Below, piece after piece: positions 46,829 through 57,013 of a stretch of DNA of 64,000 bases. Under the pieces are notes generated by a model, which saw nothing but the letters and a program-made list of their open reading frames with translations, searched no databases and had not been told where the DNA came from. The position numbers and the translations under genes are program-made. The stretch comes from Limnoperna fortunei. Lineage: Eukaryota > Mollusca > Bivalvia > Mytilida > Modiolidae. Location of the stretch: contig OX104114.1 of the NCBI GenBank assembly GCA_944474755.1, positions 25,691,220-25,755,219 of the forward strand, written 5' to 3'. Position 1 is the first letter of the stretch. Each line of letters opens with the position of its first letter.

Positions 46829-47705
46829 TAAAGGCAAAGAGAAGAAATTGTAGAAAATGTAACATGTTATGAGGTAGGGTCCTCATTTGGGAGAAAGTCT
46901 ATATATGAGGTAGGATCCTCATTTGGGAGAACGTTTTTATGAAGTAGGATCCTCTTTTGGGTGAAAGTTTTTATGAGGTCGGATCCTCAATTGAGAGAAC
47001 GTTTTTATGAGGTAGAATCCTCATTTGGGAGAGAGGTTTATGAGGTAGGATCCTCTTTTGAGAGAACATTTTTCTGAGGTAGAATCTTCATTTGGGAGAA
47101 TGTTTTTATGAGGTAGGATCCTCTTTTGGGAGAAAAGTTTTTATGAGGTAGGATCCTCTTTTGGGAGAACGTTTATATGAGGTAGGATCCTCATTTGGGA
47201 GAAAGCTTATAGGATGTCGGATCCTCATTTGGGAGAAAGCTTATAGGATGTCGGATCCTCATTTGGGAGAAAGCTTATAGGAGGTAGGATCCTCATTTGG
47301 CAGAAAGTTTTTATGAGATCCGATCCTTATTCGGGAGAAAGCTTATATGAAATAGGGTCCCCATATCTATTAAAGGCAACGAGAAAAATTTGTAGAAAAT
47401 GTAACATGTTATGAGGTAGGGTCCTCATTTGGGAGAAAGTCCATATATGAGGTAGGATTCTCATTTGGGAGAAAGCCTATAGGAGGTAGGATCCTCATTT
47501 GGCAGAAAGTTTCTATGAGATCCGATCATTATTTGGGAAAAAGCTGATAAGAGGTAGGATCCTCTTTTGGGAGAACGTCTTTATGAGGCAGGGTCCTCAT
47601 TTGGGAGAAAGCTTATAGGAGGTAGGATCCTCTTTTGGGAGAACGTTTTTATGAGGTAGGGTCCTCATTAGGGAGAAAGTTCATACGACGTATGATCCTC
47701 ATTGT
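46829..47705. repeat. Minisatellite with GGATCC in most units, ~34-36 bp, ~24 copies
   Basis: The unit is approximately AGGTAGGATCCTCATTTGGG plus AGAACGTTTTTATG, with variants CTCTTTTGG, AAAGCTTATAGG and GATCCGATC. The lead-in (TTAAAGGCAAAGAGAAG to GTAGAAAATGTAACATGTTA, 46829-46870) reappears at about 47368-47410, followed by the same first units, so a block of the array was itself duplicated. It lies in the retrotransposon's intron. Confidence 0.93.
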
Positions 47706-48761
47706 GGCACAATTTTATGATGTTGTTTTTTCTGTTTATGGAGAAAAATGAGATTTAAAATATTATGGTATGGATTTAAGACAGTTTGTCACATGGGAGA
47801 GAGTAAAAGCTACCGTTTTATGGTGTTTTGGGCGGAAGGTAGTAAAAAGATGTAAGTGTAATAAGCTTTGGAATTGTAGAAGACTGTACGATAAATAAAA
47901 GATGAATTAGGGAGAGGCAGAAGTTATTCTTTGATTTTATGGTTTCTTTAAACCTTTATTACGGGTAGTTACAAGAAACATACGGGTGAAGGAAGAAAAT
48001 ATGTCACTTTAAATTACTGAAGCGATCAATGCAAGCCTGTGTAGTTTGCCTAAGTTAATAGGTAAAAGTCATGTATGCGGAAAATATTTGAGAGATTTAA
48101 GAAATTACCAGCTTCGTTATGTTTGCTTTATGATTAATGTGTAATGTTGTTTTGTTTGGTATTCAGTAAGCTAAAGGGTTTTAGAAGAGATAGAAATTTT
48201 AAATAAGAAAGAGACTTACGCTGAACCGTTTTATTTTTTTATAATGAAATGACGGAACTTAAGACCATAGTCTTCTTTAAAATCATAAAATAATATTAGA
48301 TATATAAGTGAGTAAATTAATTAAAAAAAAAAAATAAAATAAATATTAAGTAAATAAATGATAGATATATGATATTGATGATTCATGAATATAGCCGATA
48401 TATGACAAGATTTCAAGATTTCACGATTTATAATTAGGAAACACTCAGACACATATACAACGTGTAACAAGAGGTCATGGTAACACGAACTGTAACATGC
48501 CTTCACAGCTCAAAAGCCTGAATCCAAAGTTTATTATATAACTTCAAATGTTCAACATGACCTTCACACACTCTTACTGAACAAGCAGTTAAAATGTAGC
48601 CTAACAGATTTTATTAGTCTGACCCAGACGCTACCACTGGCAGATTAAGCTATCTGCAGACTAGTAAAACGATCATTCATTAATCAGTCACTTGCCTCAT
48701 TTAACAATTAGTAAAATTTCTTTCACAAAATATAAAGTTATTACATGTTACACTTTATATG

Positions 48762-48799
<38 letters not shown>
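48762..48799. repeat. Poly-A tract followed by AAT/AAAT repeats
   Basis: 38 A residues, then TTTAATAATAATAAC and AATAAATAAATA, about 80 bp upstream of the recombinase exon acceptor. Confidence 0.95.
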
Positions 48800-48802
<3 letters not shown>

Positions 48803-48881
48803 AATAATAATAACAATAATAATAATAATAAATAAATAAATACCATTCTCCCCATTAACATGAATTTTTAATTATTCACAG

Positions 48882-50078
48882 GGAAAATGCTCGATTGACG
48901 AGGAAAGAATTAATAAGAGAATAGATGAGTTAGATGCTCTTTTAGATAACACAAAATATGCAAAACAAAAGGGATCATTAAAAAATGATTTAATTACATT
49001 TCTAAACAAGATGAATCCTCCTAAAGATTTGTCAGACGCGTGTCCATCTGATGTTCGAATGTTTCTAGTGTTTAAAGAAAAAGATGGGAAAACAAAAGTT
49101 CATAGATCTGGTTGTGCATTTATGTCCAAGAGGCAACAAAATTCAAAATGTGATTGCCCTGTGAGAAGATCAGCGGGATCAGTCGATAGTCTCATTGGTC
49201 AGGTTAGAGCTATTTTTCGTGACTTTGGTAGAGGTTCAGATTGGAATGCAGTATTTGGAATAGGGAATCCTGCCGCCGCTCCTATTATTAAACGTTATCT
49301 AGCAGCAATACGATTAGAACAGTCTGTTAGTGCTACTACGCCAAGAAGAGCACCACCTTTATTCAGAGATAAACTTTATAAAATACTTAGACACATTACT
49401 TATAAACTCACAAATCCTAATCTTTCGATGATTTATAGATATATTTCATTTCGAGACCGGGCTTTTTTAAATCTTTTGTCTTATACTGGGGATCGAGCAG
49501 GCGATTTGGGAACGCTTCTATTAGATCAGATATTTGCTATTCCTAATAATGAGGGCATAATTCTAAATTTATGTACTGGAAAAACTGCAGATATTCGTGA
49601 TCCAAGAGTTGTTGTAGTTTTGAAGTGTGATAGTTTGGAGTTTTGTCCGGTGAATGACCTCAGAAAGTATTTAGAGTTTTGTAAGGAGAATGGTTTTGTG
49701 TTAACGGGTGGTTATGTGTTTAGACCGATTGACACACATTCAACAATAAGTGATAAACCGTTAACATCGTATACAGTAAACGGGCGCCTTAAATCCTACC
49801 TGTGCAAATTGAATTTATGGGAGGGAGAGACACCTCATAGCACAAGAGGTGGTTGTGCTTTAACATTAGCTTGGATGGGAATCGATCAGGAGTCCATAAA
49901 ACAACATGTAGGTTGGAAATCTGATACAATGTTCCATCATTATACTGTGGGTAATGACATGTGTAGTAGATACGCTTCTGCGAAAGCTCTTTCGGTCGTG
50001 CAAAGTAAAACCCCTCGTCAAAAGATTTATGAACACTGTAAAGGCTATTTAAATTTTAAAAAATTCAGTGAATGTTAG
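48882..50078 (+). CDS. Tyrosine recombinase of the retrotransposon
   Basis: The exon opens after TTATTCACAG in phase 0 (GKCSIDEERINKRIDELDAL) and runs 398 codons to TAG. An internal ATG at 49011 could start a 355-residue form, to which the following numbers refer. An N-terminal H31...C35...C47-x-C49 cluster may bind metal. The core-binding region follows, then the catalytic domain with the full set of YR residues: Arg162 (YTGDRAGDLG), His276-x-x-Arg279 (PHSTRGG), His299 (KQHVGW) and the nucleophile Tyr311 (FHHYTVG). It should cut and join the circular element DNA at the target without making a target duplication. No stops or frameshifts are seen. The stop is 41 bp before the acceptor of the Gag-like exon. 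Confidence 0.92.
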   Translation, partial: GKCSIDEERINKRIDELDALLDNTKYAKQKGSLKNDLITFLNKMNPPKDLSDACPSDVRMFLVFKEKDGKTKVHRSGCAFMSKRQQNSKCDCPVRRSAGSVDSLIGQVRAIFRDFGRGSDWNAVFGIGNPAAAPIIKRYLAAIRLEQSVSATTPRRAPPLFRDKLYKILRHITYKLTNPNLSMIYRYISFRDRAFLNLLSYTGDRAGDLGTLLLDQIFAIPNNEGIILNLCTGKTADIRDPRVVVVLKCDSLEFCPVNDLRKYLEFCKENGFVLTGGYVFRPIDTHSTISDKPLTSYTVNGRLKSYLCKLNLWEGETPHSTRGGCALTLAWMGIDQESIKQHVGWKSDTMFHHYTVGNDMCSRYASAKALSVVQSKTPRQKIYEHCKGYLNFKKFSEC

Positions 50079-50119
50079 TTCTGGCCTGTATCTTAAGAAC
50101 TTTGTTTCTTTTGTTTTAG

Positions 50120-50737
50120 AACTCTGATTTGAAGCAACAAATTCAGGAATTAAAAAACAGCTTGAGTGTTGATAATGTGGCTAACGCGTTGCGTGAAGTA
50201 AAGGAGTATGCTGCTAGGGCAAATGATATCAATATCGACACTTTGCAGATGAAATTAATGCATCTTGATGAGATGGGCAGGCGTTTTAATCACAGTGATA
50301 AGGAATTGTATTCGTTGGTCCTTCAACGTTTTCTATGTAACAAAGATCAGCCTCGCATTGGTCATTTAGTCACGTCGCTATTATGTTCTCCAGCAGAAGC
50401 TAAGGTGTATGAAAAGGAACAAAAATTCTTGAAATTACACGCTAATAAAGGAATTGATACGGAGCCCTCCAACTTTAATTTGGCGCCCAAAGTAGGAAAT
50501 GCACAGAAGAACACGCCGTCGTTCGATCAATTTGCAACAATGTTGCAATTTATGCAAAACTTTGTTTCACCTCATCAACAACCTATGCGTTTTTCAAGGC
50601 CACCAAGACCATTTTTCTTTCAGCAAAGGAGAGGGGTTAACCCCAATGTTAGGCCTCGCCCAGGTCCAAATTATTCCGGATGTCACATCTGCGGTGACGT
50701 GTCTCATTTCCAAGCAGACTGCCCACGTAGACAATAA
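50120..50737 (+). CDS. Gag-like protein with CCHC zinc knuckle
   Basis: It starts in phase 0 behind the acceptor CTTTTGTTTTAG (exon begins NSDLKQQIQELKNSLSVDNV); no ATG precedes the ORF, so it probably depends on splicing from the leader exon. A helical N-terminal two-thirds (coiled-coil-like LKQQIQELKNSL, then a DKELYSLVLQRFLCNKDQP region) is followed by a Pro/Phe/Arg-rich linker (RFSRPPRPFFFQQRR). A canonical C-x2-C-x4-H-x4-C knuckle (CHICGDVSHFQADC) sits 5 residues from the end. This is expected to be the RNA-binding structural protein of the element. The stop is 29 bp before the next acceptor. Confidence 0.88.
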   Translation, partial: NSDLKQQIQELKNSLSVDNVANALREVKEYAARANDINIDTLQMKLMHLDEMGRRFNHSDKELYSLVLQRFLCNKDQPRIGHLVTSLLCSPAEAKVYEKEQKFLKLHANKGIDTEPSNFNLAPKVGNAQKNTPSFDQFATMLQFMQNFVSPHQQPMRFSRPPRPFFFQQRRGVNPNVRPRPGPNYSGCHICGDVSHFQADCPRRQ

Positions 50738-50766
50738 CTTGTAAATTAAACTTGTTATCTTTACAG

Positions 50767-53514
50767 ATACCATTTTACTCACCTATGTTGCCTTTTCCAT
50801 GGGAGTTTCATGACCAGTTTTTGCCCTTGAAAGTTGAGAAACGTTCACAGACTCCAGTTTTAGTATCATTGGAAAGTGATGCAAACAGCTTAGAAACTGA
50901 CGATATGTTGAGTTTTGACCTTGATTTTAAATTAGATAATGTGCATGAATTATTATCAGAGCCATTTTTTGTATATAACCAGGATAACTTTGTAGCTGGC
51001 AATTTGCATCGTAACTTTACACAGTGGAACACCTTAATTACAAATTCTGAAAGTAATGTCCTAAAGTGGATTAAAAACGGTGTTGATATCAATGACTTCA
51101 TCCAACCATTTAATGGAGAATTCTGGGGTATACAGTATGACCATAAGTATCCACTGCCTAGACAATTTCAGAACGCCAAAAATTGCAAGGATTTTGTATA
51201 TTTCATTAATTCAGAACTTCAAGAAAGAGTCATTTCCGGTGCAATTTCTTGTGTAGGAAAAGTTGGAGAGGTTGCGCCACCTTACATCGTTTCACCAATA
51301 ACTATAGAACCGACCAAACCAAGATTGTGTATAAATCTTATGTACCTTAATTGTTTCATGATAGATACTCATTTTACCTTAGATACATTGTCAGAAGTCC
51401 CAAAGATTGTAAAGAAAAATAGTTTTCTTACTAAACTCGATGATAAATCAGGTTATGATAATGTTTTGATGTCAGAAAATTCTAAGAGTCTATTGGGCTT
51501 TCAATGGGGTGGTTATTATTTTCAATGTAATACATTACCATTTGGATGGAAAAACTCTGCTTTTGTTTATCATACAATAAATTTAGAAGCTGTTTCACGT
51601 TTACGACAAAAGTCCGTTTCATGCCTCCTGTACATTGATGATAGATTAATTGAAAAATTCAATGGATATTTACCACCGCAGTTAGACAATTCTACAACAC
51701 GTGCTAAAATAGCCATTAAATTAGCTGTAAAGTTATTTGTTAGTCTAGGATATTTTTTGAACATTGAAAAGTCTGTTTTAAAACCAACACAATCTTTAGT
51801 CTTTTTGGGAATGATTTTAGATACAGGAAAGATGTCGTTCTTTTTAACGGAGAAAAGAAAAGAAAAACTCAAAAATGTCAGAAAAATGATTTTACAGAAT
51901 AAGAAGGTACCAGTCGCTGTTATACAAAAATTCACAGGTTTGTGCATTTCAATGTGTTTGGCCATACCTGGGGCAAAGTTGTATACTTCTGTTTGTAATC
52001 AGGCGATTTCAAATGCAATAAAAAACTCTTCTGATATTATCATTGATGAAAAACTAAGGGAAGAAGTTCGGTTTTGGGAGTTTTTAGATTCATGGGATAA
52101 ACCTTTTCCTTGGGTACCAGACAGACATTTCACTCTAAAAGTCACATCTGATTCATCTGATTACAAATGGGCTTGTACTATTTCAGGTCCTAATTTGGAC
52201 CGAGTTTTTTCAGATTATTGGAATGACTCAATTATGTCAGCACCAATTATGATTAAGGAGGCTCTTGCTCTAAAAAACTCTTTATTGAGTGTTTCAAATG
52301 CTATAAGTAACAAGCGTATTGTTGCATATGTAGACAATCAGGCTGTGGTGTACGCCTGGGAAAATCAATACTCGAAGAATTATGATTTGGCAGCAATTAT
52401 GAAAGACATTTTTCAAATAATGATGGAAAATAATTGTACATTGACCCTGGTTTATGTACCCTCTTCTGAAAATCCAGCAGATCTTCCCTCGCGTACACTG
52501 TCCAAGTCAGACACAACAATTAGTAAACGCACATGGGCATATATAGAATACTTGTTCGGAAAACACGATGTTGACATGTTCGCCTTAGACAGCAATGCAA
52601 TGGTCGATTATAATGGTGTTACTTTAGAACATTTCACACCTATGGCGTCTCCCTTTTCAGCCGGTATTGATGCCTTTAGTCAATGTTATATAGTTGAGAA
52701 AAAATATTATGCTTTTCCTCCTTATTGCTTAATACCAGCTGTCATTAATTTTTTGATAGAGGAAAAAATCAACTGTACTTTAGTTTTTCCTCATTTTGTT
52801 CCCACTCCACCTTGGTTCCCTTTAGTTCTGAGATATGCATATATTGTAACTGTGGGTTTTCAAGGAGATAAAGGAGTTTTATTATTTCCTTCACGGAAAG
52901 GGTACCAAGTTGATAAGTGCGGACTACAATTTGATATGTTAGCAGCAAGGTTTAGTTTTGTAGACGAAAGAAGGAAGAACTTTTATCCTGATAAATTCAT
53001 GTCAATTAAACCCGATTATTTTTCTCCTGTTCTTTTGATAGGAGATTCAATGGTAAGATTTTTGGAGGGTTTCAGATTAGAAGTTTCTGTTATATCATTT
53101 GGGGGAGCAAGAATTAATGATGTATTTGGTATTTTGAAAAATGAATTGGAGAGATTATCAACTTTTGTTGTAATTATTCATATAGGGACAAATGATGTAA
53201 ACAAAGTTTATACACCTGTGAAAGATCAGCTAATATGCGTAAAAGAGGGATTAAGGTTCTTGTTTGAGAATATAAAACAATTACAAGTGAATCATGGATT
53301 TGCTGTAGTTTTTTCTGGATGTCTGTATACTAAATCCCCTATTATCAATGAACGTATTGATGAGTTGAATAAATATTTATATTCATTGTGTCGACAGTGC
53401 GAGTATTATTTCATTGATCATTCGAACATTCCTGTTCATTTTTTAAAAGATCAGGTTCACATGAATGCTATGGGAGAAAAGATGTTCTTGAATAATATGA
53501 AAGGGTTTGTTTAA
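50767..53514 (+). CDS. Reverse transcriptase-RNase H-SGNH hydrolase polyprotein
   Basis: It starts in phase 0 behind the acceptor TTATCTTTACAG (IPFYSPMLPFPWEFH) and is open for 915 codons. Residues below are numbered from a TTG five codons before the acceptor. RT: PRLCINLMYLN (190-200), motif A LDDKSGYD (229-236), TLPFGWKNS (261-269), catalytic YIDD (294-297) and LGYFLNIEKS (332-341). RNase H: SDSSD near 467, KEALAL near 503, VDNQAVV near 528 and ENPADLPSR near 574. A DIRS-type tail (HDVDMFAL) follows. The last ~160 residues form an SGNH hydrolase: GDS (764-766), FGGARIND, GTND (812-815) and D900-x-x-H903 (DQVH). All catalytic residues are present, so the protein looks active. Confidence 0.93.
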   Translation: MPFYSPMLPFPWEFHDQFLPLKVEKRSQTPVLVSLESDANSLETDDMLSFDLDFKLDNVHELLSEPFFVYNQDNFVAGNLHRNFTQWNTLITNSESNVLKWIKNGVDINDFIQPFNGEFWGIQYDHKYPLPRQFQNAKNCKDFVYFINSELQERVISGAISCVGKVGEVAPPYIVSPITIEPTKPRLCINLMYLNCFMIDTHFTLDTLSEVPKIVKKNSFLTKLDDKSGYDNVLMSENSKSLLGFQWGGYYFQCNTLPFGWKNSAFVYHTINLEAVSRLRQKSVSCLLYIDDRLIEKFNGYLPPQLDNSTTRAKIAIKLAVKLFVSLGYFLNIEKSVLKPTQSLVFLGMILDTGKMSFFLTEKRKEKLKNVRKMILQNKKVPVAVIQKFTGLCISMCLAIPGAKLYTSVCNQAISNAIKNSSDIIIDEKLREEVRFWEFLDSWDKPFPWVPDRHFTLKVTSDSSDYKWACTISGPNLDRVFSDYWNDSIMSAPIMIKEALALKNSLLSVSNAISNKRIVAYVDNQAVVYAWENQYSKNYDLAAIMKDIFQIMMENNCTLTLVYVPSSENPADLPSRTLSKSDTTISKRTWAYIEYLFGKHDVDMFALDSNAMVDYNGVTLEHFTPMASPFSAGIDAFSQCYIVEKKYYAFPPYCLIPAVINFLIEEKINCTLVFPHFVPTPPWFPLVLRYAYIVTVGFQGDKGVLLFPSRKGYQVDKCGLQFDMLAARFSFVDERRKNFYPDKFMSIKPDYFSPVLLIGDSMVRFLEGFRLEVSVISFGGARINDVFGILKNELERLSTFVVIIHIGTNDVNKVYTPVKDQLICVKEGLRFLFENIKQLQVNHGFAVVFSGCLYTKSPIINERIDELNKYLYSLCRQCEYYFIDHSNIPVHFLKDQVHMNAMGEKMFLNNMKGFV

Positions 53515-53535
53515 TTTTTAGTTTTCAAAATAAAT

Positions 53536-54346
53536 ATTTAGTTCAGGATAAGTAGTAGTTAGTGTTAACGGCGTTATTTTTGCTTTAAATTTAGTTTAGG
53601 ATAAGTAGTAGTTAGTGTTAACGGCGTTATTTTTGCTTAAAATTTAGTTTAGGATAAGTAATAGTTATTGTTAAAGGTGTTATTTTTTGCTTTAAATTCA
53701 GTTTATGATAAGTAGTAGTTAGTGTTAAAGGTGTTATTTTTGTTTTCAATTTAGTTTAGGATAAGTAGTCTTTTGTGTTAAAGGTGTTATTTTTGCTTTA
53801 ACTTTAGTTTAGGATAAGTAGTAGTTTAAGTGTTAACGGCGTTATTTTTTGCTTTAACTTTAGTTTAGGATAAGTAGTAGTTTAAGTGTTAACGGCGTTA
53901 TTTTTTGCTTTAACTTTAGTTTAGGATAAGTAGTAGTTTGTGTTTAAGGTGTTATTTTTGCTTTAATTTTAGTTTAGGATAAGTAGTAGTTTAAGTGTTA
54001 ACGGCGTTATTTTTTGCTTTAACTTTAGTTTAGGATAAGTAGTAGTTTAAGTGTTAACGGCGTTATTTTTTGCTTTAACTTTAGTTTAGGATAAGTAGTA
54101 GTTTGTGTTTAAGGTGTTATTTTTGCTTTAATTTTAGTTTAGGATAAGTAGTAGTTTAAGTGTTAACGGCGTTATTTTTTGCTTTAACTTTAGTTTAGGA
54201 TAAGTAGTAGTTTGTGTTTAAGGTGTTATTTTTGCTTTAATTTTAGTTTAGGATAAGTAGTAATTTAAGTGTTAACGGCGTTATTTTTTGCTTTAACTTT
54301 AGTTTAGGATAAGTAGCAGTTAGTGTTAAAGGTGTTATGTTTGCTT
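53536..54346. repeat. Minisatellite of 53-58 bp units, ~14 copies, in the 3' region of the retrotransposon
   Basis: Each unit contains TTTAGTTTAGGATAAGTAGT and a GTTAACGGCGTTATTTTT or GTTAAAGGTGTTATTTTT block. The HpaI-like GTTAACGGCGTTA version alternates with AAGGTGTTA, giving a dimeric or trimeric pattern in the middle of the array. It begins 22 bp after the polyprotein stop. AATAAA motifs lie at 53529 and 54398. Confidence 0.93.
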
Positions 54347-55171
54347 GAAATCTTGCATCGAATTGATTTCTCTGTGCTTTGTTGATATAATTCCTAAAAT
54401 AAATTTGTAATTTGGTCTGAAGCTAGAAAAAATTAAGGAGAAATTATGTCAAAATATATAGATATACTTGTTAAGAGCATGTATTTTTTATTTTTTATTA
54501 TTTTTTGGTCAATATTACTAATAAATATCGTGAGATAATAAATGTCTTAATTATAATGTTGTTTTTAATTAAACAGGTGATACACATAGTTAATTATATT
54601 CATGTTTTTGTTTAGTATATTCATGTTTTTGTTTAGTTGTATTTTGGGGGTCTTGTGGTTTGTGTGAAAAGTGCAATTATTTCAATTTTATCAGACAGGG
54701 ATACTCCCTAAGGGATAATGTTTTCTTATACTGAAGGTTAACCTGGGGTTTACTTTAGATGAAAGATTTTTATGGTTTTCTCTGAACATTAAGTTCTGAT
54801 GTCATGGTGATATCCCAGATTTTGTTGACAGATAGATTTTTCATGACATGTGACTGTTTTTCTTAGGTGTTTGGTGTCTGGTAGATTATTTTTGGAAAAT
54901 GTTAATGTCATGGTTAATGTTCGGGTTAATGTTCATGGTCAGTCTATATTAAGAGACTTTGATGGGTTATCGGTTGTTAAGAATGGGTTCATGATTAATT
55001 AGGAATTTGTCATTTAGTTAATTAAGTATTGAATATATGTTTAGGTATAGTATGTTTGGGTAATGTGATGGTAATTTTACATATGATGCCAAAGTGTGTC
55101 TTTTTTCCCTTGATTTTTTGTAGTCCATATCTTATATATATTGGGACACTGGGGTATTAATGAGAATAGAA

Positions 55172-55253
55172 TACTATTCTCATTGGTAGCCAAGGGTCAC
55201 CTATATAGATAAGAGATCTAAGATTTCCCCTCAGTTTGCTGAGACTGGCTAGG
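55172..55253 (+). repeat. Right direct repeat A2 of the retrotransposon
   Basis: Identical to 45837-45918 and offset by 9335 bp. Flanking similar sequences (55101-55122 and 55399-55419) are candidates for the B1/B2 parts of a split direct repeat. The identity suggests recent integration or copying. Confidence 0.93.
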
Positions 55254-55315
55254 TGGAGTTACTGCATGGGTTTGGATCATTTTAGGTTACAATATATACT
55301 GCTGTTTTGCGTGGT

Positions 55316-55316
<1 letters not shown>

Positions 55317-55362
<46 letters not shown>
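55317..55362. repeat. Poly-A tract
   Basis: 46 A residues between A2 and the candidate B2 of the retrotransposon. Confidence 0.95.
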
Positions 55363-55364
<2 letters not shown>

Positions 55365-55982
55365 TATTGTAATTTCTTATCCGCTTGGTGTCCCAGTATT
55401 TTTTCCTTGATTTTTTGTATTAGTGTACTAAGCGCTTTCCTAAATGACCTTCGTCTAACATGTCGGACAATCCAAAAACCAAACTTTTACGTTGAATAAA
55501 AACATTGCATATGGCGTTTATCCTATCTTCATCAAAATGAAATTCCAATTCCGGGAAGAAGACAAAATTTAGATTGTATTAATATTAAGTAATTTTAAAT
55601 TGCTTTTCTCATTGTCCGTTTAAAAATACTAGCTACCATGTGGTATGAGTACTATATATGACTTAAATCTTTAAATGTTACAAAAAACTAAAAAGGGATA
55701 TAACCTTAAAAAAAACTTTACTCTGTCGGTATAACAAATTCACAGAAGAAGCATTTATATATAAACAGTTTTATAATGCAATTGTAATTGTTAATCTTGC
55801 GCAAAAAAGGTATTTCGTTTGTGTCCGAACCAATAACGGTATGTCCGAACCTTGGTACCTTGCGTCCGAACCATGGTGAAATTTGAAAAAAAACTGTAAT
55901 ATATAAATAGCAAGCGGCCTAACATGACCAGTGACCTGTTTCTAGTTGTAGTACGAAGTAACATACCACACGACAACAACAA

Positions 55983-55983
<1 letters not shown>

Positions 55984-56019
<36 letters not shown>
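55984..56019. repeat. Poly-A tract flanked by AAC repeats
   Basis: About 36 A residues between ACAACAACAACA and CCAACAACAACA. Confidence 0.95.
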
Positions 56020-56021
<2 letters not shown>

Positions 56022-56089
56022 AACAACAACAAAACCACAGGATGTAAATAAAAACTCCGAGATGTCCGAACAATGGTCGTGTTTGTCTA

Positions 56090-56310
56090 CAACATCCCCC
56101 CGGGCCTCTATGACCATGTTGTTAAGATGGTAATCTACCTCTATCAGTATGTCAACACTGAGATCCCAAGTTCTAACCTGACTTTGAGAAGCGGTTTCTC
56201 GAACTCAGATTGATAAGAATTGTCAAGTTTTCCTCCCCAGTAAAATCTGGTTGCATAGATATAGCATGAAAAATTAATGAAGGGAACATTCAAACACACC
56301 TCATCCCTAA
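56090..56310 (+). repeat. Degenerate SINE
   Basis: CGGGCCTCTATGACCATGTT, then TCAACACTGAGATCCCAAGT and ATTGTCAAGTTTTCCTCCCC with CATAGATATAGCATGAAAAA keep the head-body order of the family with many substitutions. Confidence 0.65.
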
Positions 56311-56474
56311 AATCAAGAGGGTATTCCATATCCGATACCTTGGGACGCGCTTGTGTAGCTATTTAGGTCGCCATGTGGGAACCCTAATACAGCGATTTAA
56401 ATAGGTAAACATGTGTGATCATTGTTTATGCAATTACACGAAATGCAGTTCATCTTTATTGGTGTGGGGTGTGT

Positions 56475-56650
56475 CATTGCGGGCAGGATGCGCTCGACTC
56501 CAATCCTAATTGACAAGGATTGCCAGCTTACCTACCTAAGATCGGGGGTTTCCCCGGGCTTCCCCCCCCCCCCTAAATTAACAACTGGACGCCATGATAA
56601 AGCTATAAAATTGCTGAAACTGGCGTTAAACACCATTCAAACAAACAAAA
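56475..56650 (+). repeat. 5'-truncated SINE
   Basis: It begins within the B-box side (TTGCGGGCAGGATGCGCTCG) and continues with ATTGACAAGGATTGCCAGCT and CTGGACGCCATGATAAAGCT to an ACAAACAAAAAAC tail. The tRNA-like head is missing. Confidence 0.85.
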
Positions 56651-56696
56651 AACAAAACGTATAATTTTGTGTTAACAATCGAAGATGCAATTTCTG

Positions 56697-56775
56697 AAGG
56701 GCCTCGTGGCCAAGTGATCAAGATAGCTAGTCATCTGCATTTGATCACTTGTCTGTCAACCCTGAGGTAGTGGTT
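56697..56775 (+). repeat. SINE head fragment
   Basis: AGGGCCTCGTGGCCAAGTGA followed by TCAAGATAGCTAGTC and CTGTCAACCCTGAGGTAGTG corresponds only to the tRNA-like head. Confidence 0.65.
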
Positions 56776-56891
56776 ACAATACAAATGCAATATAATTAAA
56801 ATTATATCTTCATTTTGCTCCCCTTTTTTGCTTTAGTCGCCGTGAAAATCTATCAACATCAAAAAGGGGGGAGCACAGTAAAGAAATAATT

Positions 56892-56897
56892 TTTATT
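56892..56897 (-). terminator. Candidate polyadenylation signal of the TRIM-like gene
   Basis: TTTATT on the plus strand is AATAAA on the minus strand, about 117 bp after the stop codon at 57014. It is the nearest canonical signal. Confidence 0.45.
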
Positions 56898-57013
56898 AGA
56901 TTGATTAGAATGTTACCACATTCTTCCGCTAGTTAACGAAGAAAAGGCAGTTTCTGTTAAATTTTTTAATCAAATACGGGTCAAGATATGTCAAAAATTA
57001 CTTAAATATGACT

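Larger units (their letters stand above)
55431..57013. other. Intergenic: SINE debris, poly-A and a short GTCCGAAC repeat cluster
   Basis: No gene is supported. The 10-mer TGTCCGAACC and close variants occur at 55821, 55841 and 55863 (about 20 bp spacing), with one more near 56063. A poly-A tract (55984-56019) and three SINE pieces (56090-56310, 56475-56650, 56697-56775) follow. Confidence 0.55.

Noticed and set aside
55791..56117. ORFs over the poly-A tract near 55984
   Set aside because: They depend on a homopolymer reading as poly-Lys or poly-Phe; no domain.
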